A stretch of 64,000 bases of DNA from assembly GCF_003634635.1 (NCBI RefSeq), contig NZ_RBJB01000004.1, positions 124,001 to 188,000 of the forward strand, in the 5' to 3' direction. A program made the position numbers and the translations under genes. This DNA comes from Marinobacter nauticus. Lineage in GTDB: Bacteria; Pseudomonadota; Gammaproteobacteria; Pseudomonadales; Oleiphilaceae. The notes beneath the pieces are model-generated. The model saw nothing but the letters and a program-made list of their open reading frames with translations. It ran no database searches and was not told where the DNA came from. Position 1 is the stretch's first letter; every line of letters begins with the position of its first letter. Positions 50,686-62,533 of the stretch are shown here, piece by piece.

Positions 50686-51957
50686 TTACTGGTAACCTTC
50701 CGGGAACGGATCGGGTTCCATCAGCTCGTCGGTTTCATAAACCACTTCATACTGGCCATCGGTTTTGGCGCGGCCGATGCGGGTCTTGGACCAGAGGTGA
50801 TGGTTTTCGTGGATGCGGACATAGCCTTCCGGTGCCTTGGTAAACTCGATACCGGGTGAGGCTTCACGGATCTTGTCGATGTCGAAGGAGCCGGCTTTTT
50901 CCACCGCCATCTTCCACAGCCACGGGCCGAGATAGGCCGCCTGGGTTACGTCGCCAATCACCATGTCGTCACCCCAGGCTTCCTTGAAGGCGGCCACGAA
51001 TTCTTCGTTGTTGGGGTTATCCAGGCTCTGGAAATACTTCATGGAGGCGTAGATACCTTCCACGTTCTCACCGCCGATACCGCGGATTTCATCCTCGGTG
51101 ACGGAGATGGTGAGCAGCAGCGGCTTCTCGTCGGTGAAATCGACACCGGCGGCTTTCATCTGCTTGTAGAAGGCCACGTTGGAACCACCCACCACCGACG
51201 CAAAGATCACGTCCGGCTTCTTGAGCTTGATCTTGTTGATCACGGAGTTGAACTGGGTGTGGCCCAGCGGGTAGTACTCCTCGCCCACTACTTTCAGGCC
51301 CAGTTTGTCGATGTGCTTGCGGGCAATTTTGTTGGAGGTACGGGGCCAGATGTAATCCGAGCCCAGCAGGTAGAAGGTTTTGGCGCCTTTCTCTTTCACC
51401 GCCCAGTCGATACCCGCCAGAATCTGCTGGGTGGCTTCCTGGCCGGTGTAGATCACGTTGGGTGACTGCTCCAGACCCTCGTAGAAGGTCGGGTAGTACA
51501 GCATACCGTTGTACTGCTCGATGACCGGCAGAATGGCTTTACGGGAAGCCGAGGTCCAGGCTCCGAAGATGGCCGCGACGTTGTCCTGGCGAAGCAGCTT
51601 ACGGGATTTCTCCGCGAAGGTGGGCCAGTCACTGGCGCCGTCTTCCTGGACAAACTCGATCTGCCGGCCAAGGACACCGCCGGACTCGTTGATCTGCTCA
51701 ATAGCGAGCTTCTCGGCCTGCACCGAACCAATCTCACTGATGGCCATGGTGCCGGTGATGGAGTGCAGGATACCGACCTTGACGGTGTCGTCAGTGACCG
51801 CCAGTCCGGTGGTGTTTACCTCATCGGTTGCCGGCGTGGCCGCCTGGGCCGACGTGGCCAGCATGATGGATGCGGCCAGGGTGGCCAGGCTCTTTCGTAG
51901 CCCTTTGCTCTTGTGACTCCGCCCTCCGGCGGCAATGGTTGTGGTTCCCATGGTCAT
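50686..51957 (-). CDS. urtA: Urea/short-chain amide-binding protein UrtA
   Basis: 423 residues; ATG 51957, though ATG 51951 has better spacing from GAGGA. Twin-residue signal peptide SLATLAASIMLATSAQA. The mature protein begins VKVGILHSITGTMAISEIGSVQAEKLAIEQINESGGVLGRQIEFV, the UrtA/FmdD type 1 binding-protein pattern, with WTSASRKAILPVIEQYNGMLYYPTFYEGLEQSPNVIYTG. It captures urea or formamide/acetamide in the periplasm. No urease genes are in the window, so amides are a sensible ligand. First gene of the operon, 115 bases before the shared 18-bp motif. Confidence 0.94.
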   Translation of the reverse strand: MTMGTTTIAAGGRSHKSKGLRKSLATLAASIMLATSAQAATPATDEVNTTGLAVTDDTVKVGILHSITGTMAISEIGSVQAEKLAIEQINESGGVLGRQIEFVQEDGASDWPTFAEKSRKLLRQDNVAAIFGAWTSASRKAILPVIEQYNGMLYYPTFYEGLEQSPNVIYTGQEATQQILAGIDWAVKEKGAKTFYLLGSDYIWPRTSNKIARKHIDKLGLKVVGEEYYPLGHTQFNSVINKIKLKKPDVIFASVVGGSNVAFYKQMKAAGVDFTDEKPLLLTISVTEDEIRGIGGENVEGIYASMKYFQSLDNPNNEEFVAAFKEAWGDDMVIGDVTQAAYLGPWLWKMAVEKAGSFDIDKIREASPGIEFTKAPEGYVRIHENHHLWSKTRIGRAKTDGQYEVVYETDELMEPDPFPEGYQ

Positions 51958-51996
51958 TCCTCGCAGTGGTTGAAAGCCGGTACCGTGCTCCGCTCC

Positions 51997-52089
51997 GGAA
52001 GCACAGTGCCCACGTCAATCATTCTGCTCAGGCCTGTCATGGGTGCCCATTCGGCATTCACCCCAGCGTGGTACGTCATTTGACGCATA
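51997..52089. promoter_or_regulatory. urtA promoter region with motifs shared with fmdA
   Basis: TACGTCATTTGACGCATA at 52072-52089 matches the fmdA-upstream motif in 16 of 18 positions. GGAAGCACAGTGCCC at 51997-52011 matches the fmdA-proximal motif in 12 of 15. The first is 115-132 bases before urtA and 164-181 before the fused kinase gene, so one site could serve both. Confidence 0.55.
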
Positions 52090-52156
52090 CCCGTGCCAGG
52101 TCAGACAGGTTACAACCGCAGGCAACCCCAAGGCGCACATCCGTTGCACCGGTTTA

Positions 52157-52172
52157 TGGCACGGTTCTTGTT
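52157..52172 (+). promoter_or_regulatory. Possible sigma-54 promoter for the fused kinase gene
   Basis: TGGCACGGTTCTTGTT fits the -24/-12 pattern TGGCACG-N4-TTGCW with one mismatch (TTGT). It lies about 80 bases before the start of the transporter-kinase gene. Nitrogen-linked sigma-54 control would suit an amide/urea module. No enhancer-type NtrC site is certain. Confidence 0.35.
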
Positions 52173-52252
52173 CCAGCTTTCTGATCCGGTGCGTGACGGC
52201 AGCAAACGCGCACCAATTCAGGGCGGCCCGGCGGGCCAGGAGCAGGGCGGGA

Positions 52253-55622
<3,370 letters not shown>

Positions 55623-55636
<14 letters not shown>

Positions 55637-56528
55637 TGACCGCAAAACCGTGGTACTGGTCGTCGACGACGCCATCGATTCCATACGCATGATCAATGAT
55701 GCACTGGAAGAAGCAGGCATGACCGTGCTGGTGGCGCTGGAAGGCAATCAGGCCCTGACCATCAGCCAGAACATCACCCCCGATGTGGTGCTGATGGATG
55801 CGCTGATGCCGAATATGGATGGCTTCGAGACGTGTCGGCGACTCAAGGAAAACCCAGCCTTCGCGGACATTCCGATCATTTTCATGACCGGCCTGAGCGA
55901 TACCGAACACGTGGTTATGGGCCTGAATGCCGGCGGCGTGGACTATGTCACCAAGCCCATCGACACCACCGAGTTACTGGCCCGCATGGCGGTGCACCTG
56001 GCCAACGCCAGAATGACCCGCAGCGCCCGTTGCGCGCTCGATACCGCCGGTCAGAACCTGTTTGCGGTCGACCGCGAGGGCAATCTGCTGTGGGGTACTC
56101 CGCAGGTATGCCGTTGCCTGCCGCCGCCGGATCACGAGGACTTTCAGGAAGTACGGGAACAACTTGAGGACTGGCTGGGCCACCGGCCGGATCCCGGCCA
56201 CAGTCTCCCCATCCGGTTACTGGACACGCCCCGCTCCATTGAATATCTGGCCCTGGTGGATGGCCAGGAATACCTGTTGCGACTGAAAACACCCCAGAAC
56301 CAGAACAGCGCCTCAGCGGCGCTGCGGGAACGTTTTGATCTTACCCTGAGGGAGTCGGATGTCCTGCTGTGGATCGCCAATGGCAAGACCAACCGGGAAA
56401 TCGGACAGATTCTGGAGATGAGCCCCCGCACTGTGAACAAACACCTGGAGCAGGTGTTCCGGAAGATGAATGTGGAAAACCGGACGGCGGCAGCGGCCAA
56501 TGCCATTCGGGTGCTGGCAACGCTTTAA
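55623..56528 (+). CDS. LuxR-type response regulator partner of the fused kinase
   Basis: 301 residues; start overlaps the kinase gene end by 14 bases, so they are co-expressed. N-terminal receiver: VVLVVDDAIDSIRMINDAL, DVVLMDALMPNMDGFETCRRL with phospho-Asp, IIFMTG and VDYVTKPID. A middle domain of about 100 residues is unassigned. The C-terminal LuxR HTH is ALRERFDLTLRESDVLLWIANGKTNREIGQILEMSPRTVNKHLEQVFRKMNVENRTAA. Likely binds the shared 18-bp dyad before urtA and fmdA; inference from context. Confidence 0.92.
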
Positions 56529-56540
56529 AGCCTGCCGGTG

Positions 56541-57377
56541 TTACTGATACTGTACCGGGAATCCTGGCACCACATAGGTTTGCTGAAACCGCCGCACCGG
56601 CGGTACTTCGCCCTTTTCGGCCAGGCGCAGGTAAGCGTCGTCAAAGGCCTCACGCAGAATGGCCGCACGCGGATTGGCCAGGGAAAACAGCCAGGCGCCG
56701 TTGCGACTGCGCATTTCCGATTCGCGAATCTCGTTATCTTCGTTCCGGCTCAGGGTCTGCTGAACCGGTTGCCGGTAGTCCAGCAGGTAATCGCCGCGAT
56801 GACGCTTGAGCATGTTGAGCCCGGAGCGATGGTTCGGTGCTTCGGTAATCTGGATATCGGGCTGGGAGGTCAGCCAGTCTCTGAGGCCGGCATAGGTATA
56901 GCCGCCGATCAGAATCACGGTTTTGTTACGCAGGCGATCCATATGATCCACCGGTGGCACGCCCTCCAGATACCAGGCACTCAGTTCCACCGGAATCGGG
57001 CTGATCCAGCTTTCGAGAATGTCATCTTTTAAAGCGGGAATGTCGGTTAGCCCCATCCACAAATCGATCGTGCCGTTTTTCAGATAGAGGTAGGTGCGGG
57101 CCACCGGCAGGTAGATGAATTCCAGTTGGTAACCCGCCTCTGTCGCTACCTTGCGGGTGATGTCCACAAACTCTCCGGCAGGCTCGCCCCTGTCATCCCG
57201 ATAAGTGACCGGAGGAAACTCGACATAAGCAACCCGTATGGTTTTATCGACAATAGCCTCCGAATCTGAGGCACGGACAGCGCTGGGATAGAACAAATAT
57301 GAGAAAACCAGAACAAGAAAAAGCGCCATCAGACAGGCGCGCGAAAGGATCGATTGGGGTTGTTGGCAACTGCGCAT
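56541..57377 (-). CDS. Periplasmic solute-binding protein (SBP type 3 family)
   Basis: 278 residues with a signal region ALFLVLVFSYLFYPSAVRA. Type 3 (amino-acid-type) binding domain: IRVAYVEFPPVTYRDDRGEPAGEFVDITRKVATEAGYQLEF, RTYLYLKNGTIDLWMGLTDIPALKD, YLEGVPPVDHMDRLRNKTVILIGGYTYAGLRDWL. No ABC partner genes are nearby. It converges on the response regulator gene, 13 bases from its stop. Confidence 0.82.
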   Translation of the reverse strand: MRSCQQPQSILSRACLMALFLVLVFSYLFYPSAVRASDSEAIVDKTIRVAYVEFPPVTYRDDRGEPAGEFVDITRKVATEAGYQLEFIYLPVARTYLYLKNGTIDLWMGLTDIPALKDDILESWISPIPVELSAWYLEGVPPVDHMDRLRNKTVILIGGYTYAGLRDWLTSQPDIQITEAPNHRSGLNMLKRHRGDYLLDYRQPVQQTLSRNEDNEIRESEMRSRNGAWLFSLANPRAAILREAFDDAYLRLAEKGEVPPVRRFQQTYVVPGFPVQYQ

Positions 57378-57460
57378 GTATACCGCTTTTCTTTTATCTG
57401 TTTACCTGAAGGTTAACAGATCCTATGAAAACTGTGCGGTGAAATATGCAAAACCTTGAC

Positions 57461-58966
57461 TCAGAACGCGTGGGTGACCATGTACAGACCGACGCCCCCC
57501 ATCACGATGGTGTAAGGCAACGCCATGATCACCATGCGCCCGTAGGACAAACGCACCAGAGGTGCAATGGCTGAGGTCAGCAGGAACAGGAACGCCGCCT
57601 GGCCATTGGGTGTAGCTACGCTCGGCAGGTTGGTACCGGTATTGATGGCTACGGCCAGGGTCTGGAAGTGCTCGTAGCTGATGCTGCCGGCGTCCAGCGC
57701 CTGTTTCACTTCGCTGATGTAGACGGTCGCCACAAACACGTTGTCGCTGATCATCGACAACAGCCCGTTGGCAATGAAGAACATGCCCGGCTGCTGGCCT
57801 TCAGGCAGCGCCAGTACGTAATCAATGATCGGTTTGAACAGGTGCTGCTCGTGAATCACTGCCACCACGGCGAAAAATACCACCAGCAATGAGGTAAAGG
57901 GCAGGGATTCCTGGAACGCCTTGCCAATCTGGTGTTCGTCCGTCACGCCGGTAAAGGAGGTAATCAGGATAATCACCAGCAGACCAATCAATCCTACTTC
58001 GGCGATGTGGAATGCCAGACCAAACACCAGAATGACCGCCGCCAGCGCCTGAATCCAGAGCGCCGCCTGATCAGACTTGGTGCGCCGTGCCTTTTCATTG
58101 TCAGCGAACTCTTCCAATACCCTTCGCACCGGCTTGGGCAGTCGACCGCCGTATCCGAACCAGCGCAGCTTTTCCAGCGCCCAGCAGGTAAACAGGCCGG
58201 CGAACAGAACCGGAATACTCACCGGTGCCATGTGCAGGAAAAAGCCGGCGAAATCCCAGCCCACCACCTTGGCAATCAGCAGGTTCTGGGGTTCACCCAC
58301 CATGGTGGCGACGCCGCCCAGAGCGGTACCGATCGCCCCGTGCATCAACAGGCTGCGGAGAAAGGCACGGAAGTTTTCCAGATCTTCCCGGTGCAGCTCA
58401 ATCACTTCGTCGTCGCTGTTGGTGTTGTGATCTTTCTGCTGGTAGCCCTTGCCGGATGCCACCTTGTGATAGACCGAGAAGAAACCTACCGCTACGCTGA
58501 TGATGACGGCGGTGACGGTCAGGGCATCGAGAAACGCAGACAGCACCGCTGCAGCGCTACAGAACAGCAGCGACAACGCCGACTTGGACCGCACCCCCAC
58601 CAGAATCTGGGTGAAGGTCACCAGCAGCAGCTCTTTCATGAAGTAAATACCTGCCACCATGAACATCAGCAGCAGGATGACCGGGAAATTGGTCAGAACC
58701 TCATGGTACACCGCATCTGCCGACGTCAGCCCGATCAGCAGGGCCTCCACCGCCAGCAAGCCCCCCGGCAGCAGCGGATAGCATTTCAGCGCCATCGCCA
58801 GGGTGAAAATAAACTCGCCGATAAGCAACCAGCCAGCAACGCCCGGCCCTAGCACGTACATCACGACGGGATTGGCGATCAGGAATAGCAGAATGACCTG
58901 CTTGTACCAGACGGGCGCCTTGCCAAGAAAATTATGGGTGAAGCCAGCAATTACGGTGTTGGGCAT
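57461..58966 (-). CDS. nhaB: Na+/H+ antiporter NhaB
   Basis: 501 residues, NhaB size. N-terminal NHAB signature [41 protein letters not shown], then [67 protein letters not shown] and the C-terminal [28 protein letters not shown] with [27 protein letters not shown]. It exchanges internal Na+ for H+ at the inner membrane, a basic marine need. Monocistronic by context. Confidence 0.95.
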   Translation of the reverse strand: MPNTVIAGFTHNFLGKAPVWYKQVILLFLIANPVVMYVLGPGVAGWLLIGEFIFTLAMALKCYPLLPGGLLAVEALLIGLTSADAVYHEVLTNFPVILLLMFMVAGIYFMKELLLVTFTQILVGVRSKSALSLLFCSAAAVLSAFLDALTVTAVIISVAVGFFSVYHKVASGKGYQQKDHNTNSDDEVIELHREDLENFRAFLRSLLMHGAIGTALGGVATMVGEPQNLLIAKVVGWDFAGFFLHMAPVSIPVLFAGLFTCWALEKLRWFGYGGRLPKPVRRVLEEFADNEKARRTKSDQAALWIQALAAVILVFGLAFHIAEVGLIGLLVIILITSFTGVTDEHQIGKAFQESLPFTSLLVVFFAVVAVIHEQHLFKPIIDYVLALPEGQQPGMFFIANGLLSMISDNVFVATVYISEVKQALDAGSISYEHFQTLAVAINTGTNLPSVATPNGQAAFLFLLTSAIAPLVRLSYGRMVIMALPYTIVMGGVGLYMVTHAF

Positions 58967-59310
58967 TACACAATTCTTCTGAAGATGACTGCCGGAGAAG
59001 TATGCGGCATGAAGCCGTTATCTTCCTTGATATTTGTGCCCGGAGTAATGGCCCGAAGGTAGTAGAAAGGCCCACATTCAGGTGTAGGCGGGGCGTACCC
59101 ATGCGGCATGGTTGGCAAGTTTACCGGTATTTATCCACAGGCGCGAGTGTCGGTAGTGACCGGAACTCTGGCTTGTTCGGATTTTGGTGGCCAGAAACTG
59201 AACGCTTTTGTTTTGCATTTGAGACACAATATCAATAACATCTGTGTGCACGTATTGACCAGCCCATCGCAGGCCTGTACAACGCAGCCCGGCACCAAGG
59301 TTTTGTGTGT
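58967..59310. other. Intergenic stretch without a supported gene
   Basis: 344 bases between nhaB and the divergent AraC-family gene. The open frames here have no recognisable protein features, and no attC, tRNA or strong hairpin is seen. It should hold the divergent promoters of nhaB and the regulator gene. Confidence 0.6.
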
Positions 59311-60264
59311 ATGACCCCGGAAACTCTGGCTGAGGGCGTTTCGCCGCCCGACCAGACACAGCCCCGCGCCCATTTCTCACGCATCAGCCAGGTTCTTGAT
59401 TATGTCCACCGGAACCTGGATCACCCCCTGGCGGTCGACCATTTGGCGGGCATCTGCGGCTGGTCACGATGGCAATTCAACCGGGTGTTCGCGCGGGAGA
59501 CCGGCCGCTCACTGGGGCGTTATGTGCGGGAATTGCGGTTGAGCCTGGCCGCAGAAATGCTGTTGTTCACCGATCAGCGGGTGATTGATATCAGTATCGC
59601 CTGTGGCTTCAACTCAGACATCAGCTTTGCCCGCAGCTTTCGCCAGTATTTTGGCTGCTCCCCCCGCCATTACCGCCAACGCGGCCTGCCTTGCCTGCTC
59701 AAAGCCCCCATCGAATGTCAGGCCAACTCGCTCCCGCCGGCCACTCTGCAGGCCAGGCTGCCGGAAATCCGTCTCGACCACCGGGAGGCTTTTTCCGTCA
59801 CCGGCATTGCCGGTGACATCACCGGCCTGTTCTCCGACACGCCAAACTTCCGAACCCGGGTACCGGAATTATGGGCCAAGGCTCTGGATTCCCTGCCGAT
59901 TCCGCCAGCTCAATGCAAGGTGGGCGTACTTGATGCCTCGGGCCCACCGGGTGCCCCGATGCGCTATCTGGCCGGTGTCGAAGGCATCGAACGGGCCGAG
60001 ACGCCCGACGCGAAAACATTAACCGTGCCCGCCCGGAACTACGTGGTGATTTCGTTTCGTGGACCGCTGGCATCGTTGTCGGACATCCTGCAATGGTTTT
60101 TCGATGCCTGGCTGCCTAACGCCGGCTGTTCTGCCCTGAATGGCTACGATCTGGAGGTTTACCCAGCCGGTTTTGATCCTTCGGCACCGGAGATTGCGAT
60201 GGAATACTGGATACCGGTCCGGCTGGTTCGTCCCTTGATTGGCGGTTATGCACCAAAGTGTTAA
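59311..60264 (+). CDS. AraC-family regulator with GyrI-like effector domain
   Basis: 317 residues from ATG 59311. The N-terminal HTH is ISQVLDYVHRNLDHPLAVDHLAGICGWSRWQFNRVFARETGRSLGRYVRELRLSLAAEMLLFTDQRVIDISIACGFNSDISFARSFRQYFGCSPRHYRQ. The C-terminal part from about 150 is a GyrI/AraC_E_bind domain (VVISFRGPLASLSDILQWFFDAWLPNAG, YDLEVYPAGFDPSAPEIAMEYWIPV), which binds small effector molecules. It lies 79 bases before the TonB receptor on the same strand, suggesting control of siderophore uptake. Confidence 0.88.
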   Translation: MTPETLAEGVSPPDQTQPRAHFSRISQVLDYVHRNLDHPLAVDHLAGICGWSRWQFNRVFARETGRSLGRYVRELRLSLAAEMLLFTDQRVIDISIACGFNSDISFARSFRQYFGCSPRHYRQRGLPCLLKAPIECQANSLPPATLQARLPEIRLDHREAFSVTGIAGDITGLFSDTPNFRTRVPELWAKALDSLPIPPAQCKVGVLDASGPPGAPMRYLAGVEGIERAETPDAKTLTVPARNYVVISFRGPLASLSDILQWFFDAWLPNAGCSALNGYDLEVYPAGFDPSAPEIAMEYWIPVRLVRPLIGGYAPKC

Positions 60265-60290
60265 GTATCGATCCTGCGCTTGAATATAAT

Positions 60291-60309
60291 AGGAATGATT
60301 CTCACTACA
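60291..60309. promoter_or_regulatory. Fur-box-like sequence before the TonB receptor
   Basis: AGGAATGATTCTCACTACA at 60291-60309 agrees with 13 of 19 positions of GATAATGATTCTCATTATC, including the whole GATTCTCA core. It is 34 bases upstream of the receptor start. Confidence 0.6.
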
Positions 60310-60342
60310 TTCCTTTATATGGTTCACACACGGGATTTCATC

Positions 60343-62472
60343 ATGCTTGATCGTATCGGCAACCCCCGCCTGCTTGCGCTCGCCATCAGTGCGGTTATTA
60401 GTCAGACAACACTGGCCAGCACCGGCGATGCGTTGGAACTGGATGCCCTGGCCGTTTACGGCGACACCTACCGAAATACCGCCACCAAAACGGCGCTGGA
60501 ACCCGAAGAAACTCCACAGAGCATTTCGGTTCTCGATCAGCAGGCACTGGAGATGCGGGACGCCGATTCCGTAGCTGCCGCGCTTCGCTACGCCCCCGGG
60601 GTCAATACCGAATTGCGCGGCGGCGCGGTCGGGCGCCTGGACCTGTTCAGCATTCGCGGGTTCATCAACTACCAGAATTACTACGACGGCCTCCAGCTGC
60701 TTTATAACGACTGGAACCTTCAGCCCCAGGTGGATCTCGCGGCGGTTGAACAGGTGGAGGTTTTCCGCGGCCCGACCTCCACCCTGTACGGCGCCATGCC
60801 GCCGGGGGGCATGGTTAACCTGATTGGAAAACAACCCTCAACGGATTCGTTTCATCGGGTTGAGCTGGCCACCGGCTCGCGCAATCTACGGGAAGCCACC
60901 ATTGAAAGCCGTGGCCAGATCGCCGACTCTGACCTGTCGTACAGCCTGGTGGGCCTGAGCCGCAGCCGTGACGGCCAGGCCAAAACCTCGGAGGAGGAAC
61001 GCCACCTGATTGCGCCCTCAGTGGACTGGCGGGTCAGCGACGATACCCTGGTAAACTTCAACCTGTATTACCAGAAAGACCCGGAGATGGGCGTTTACAC
61101 CAGTCTGCCCGCATCTGGCCTGTTCCTGCCCAACCCCAACGGGAAGCTGGAGACCGACGCGTTTTCCGGCGACGCCAACTGGAACGAATTCGATAAAGAA
61201 GTGTTGATGGCCGGTTACAAGATCAACCACAACATCAACAACAACTGGACGTTCCTGCAGAACTTCCGCTATACCGATGCCGAGGTGTTCCAGACAAACA
61301 CCTACAGTACGGGCCTTGCCGCAGACGGCCGTACCCTGGCCCGCCAGGCCTATCTGACCGACGAAACCACCAGCGGATTCACTGTGGATAACCAGTTCTC
61401 CGGCCGTTTCAGCACCGGCCGCGTGCAACACAATATTCTGGTAGGTGTGGATTACCTCAGCCTGGACTCCGACGTGCTCTATGAAGACACCGCAGCACCC
61501 ACCATTGATCTTTACAACCCGGATTATTATCAGATCTCCAAAGATACCATCAATATCACCAACACCGCGCTCTCTTCAGACTTCGCTATCCGCAAGAAGC
61601 AGTTGGGCCTGTATCTGCAGGATCAGATTGAGCTAGGGCAATTTGTGCTCATCGGTGGCGTGCGCTGGGATGACTTTACCGGCGAGGAAGACGGCCGCAA
61701 ATACGGCGCGCCGGTAGACACCAAACTCGAACAGGACAATGTGTCCACCCGCGTTGGCGTGATGTATCGCGGCGACAACGGCGTATCGCCCTACCTCAGC
61801 TTTGCCGAGAGCTTCGAGCCGCAAACCGGCAGCGACCGAAACGGCAACGAGTTTGAACCGTCTGAAGGCGACCAATGGGAACTGGGGCTGAAATATCAGA
61901 CCGAAGACCAGCGCACCTCTGCCAATCTGGCGTTCTACCAGATCACCAAAGACAATGTGCCAACACGAGACCCGAACGGCACCGCCTATGACAAAATCCA
62001 GGCCGGTGAAGTGCGGTCTCAGGGCTTGGAACTGGAAGCCCAGACCCAACCCATCGATAGCCTGATCATGACCTTGAGCTATACGCTACAGGATGTTGAA
62101 ATAACCAAAGACAACTCCGGCCTGAAAGGCCAGACACCGGTGTGGGTGCCTGAGCACCTGCTGTCAGTCTGGGCCGATTACGGGTTCTACCGTGGTCCGC
62201 TGAACGGTCTGGTAGCCGGCATCGGCACCCGCTACATCGGCGAATCGGAATACAACGCCGCCACTAATGAAGATAGCGTTCCGGATGTCACCCTGGTGGA
62301 TATCGCACTGCGCTACGATCTCGGCCAACTGGCTCACACCCTGCGCGGCACAGAGCTGGGGCTGTCGGTTAACAACCTGACCAATGAGCGCTATTACAGC
62401 TGTTTTGACAGTGCGAACTGCTGGTTTGGGGAAGAACGGACGGTGGAGGCGTCGGTGTCTTACGCGTTCTGA
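60343..62472 (+). CDS. TonB-dependent siderophore receptor
   Basis: 709 residues from ATG 60343 (MLDRIGNPRLLALAISAVISQTTLA signal peptide). Plug domain: EETPQSISVLDQQALEMRDADSVAAALRYAPGVNTE, IRGFINYQNYYDGLQLLYNDWNLQPQVDLAAVEQVEVFRGPTSTLYGAMPPGGMVNLIGKQP, the ferric-siderophore type. The C-terminal barrel ends GLSVNNLTNERYYSCFDSANCWFGEERTVEASVSYAF with terminal Phe for outer-membrane insertion. It imports a ferric siderophore (hydroxamate-type by similarity of the plug) in exchange for TonB energy. Fur box upstream. Confidence 0.93.
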   Translation: MLDRIGNPRLLALAISAVISQTTLASTGDALELDALAVYGDTYRNTATKTALEPEETPQSISVLDQQALEMRDADSVAAALRYAPGVNTELRGGAVGRLDLFSIRGFINYQNYYDGLQLLYNDWNLQPQVDLAAVEQVEVFRGPTSTLYGAMPPGGMVNLIGKQPSTDSFHRVELATGSRNLREATIESRGQIADSDLSYSLVGLSRSRDGQAKTSEEERHLIAPSVDWRVSDDTLVNFNLYYQKDPEMGVYTSLPASGLFLPNPNGKLETDAFSGDANWNEFDKEVLMAGYKINHNINNNWTFLQNFRYTDAEVFQTNTYSTGLAADGRTLARQAYLTDETTSGFTVDNQFSGRFSTGRVQHNILVGVDYLSLDSDVLYEDTAAPTIDLYNPDYYQISKDTINITNTALSSDFAIRKKQLGLYLQDQIELGQFVLIGGVRWDDFTGEEDGRKYGAPVDTKLEQDNVSTRVGVMYRGDNGVSPYLSFAESFEPQTGSDRNGNEFEPSEGDQWELGLKYQTEDQRTSANLAFYQITKDNVPTRDPNGTAYDKIQAGEVRSQGLELEAQTQPIDSLIMTLSYTLQDVEITKDNSGLKGQTPVWVPEHLLSVWADYGFYRGPLNGLVAGIGTRYIGESEYNAATNEDSVPDVTLVDIALRYDLGQLAHTLRGTELGLSVNNLTNERYYSCFDSANCWFGEERTVEASVSYAF

Positions 62473-62495
62473 TCGGAAACTCGGGAACAGGCATA

Positions 62496-62520
62496 GGCCG
62501 GAGCAAGGGAGCATCCGGCC
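62496..62520. terminator. Hairpin between convergent receptor gene and glmS
   Basis: GGCCGGA (62496-62502) pairs with TCCGGCC (62514-62520) around an 11-base loop, between the receptor stop and the glmS stop. No strong T-run on either side. Confidence 0.45.
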
Positions 62521-62533
62521 CGTGCCCATTACA

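Noticed and set aside
59002..59238. 78-codon plus-strand frame between nhaB and the AraC gene
   Set aside because: No ribosome site, no recognisable composition or homology pattern; other frames of similar size overlap it.
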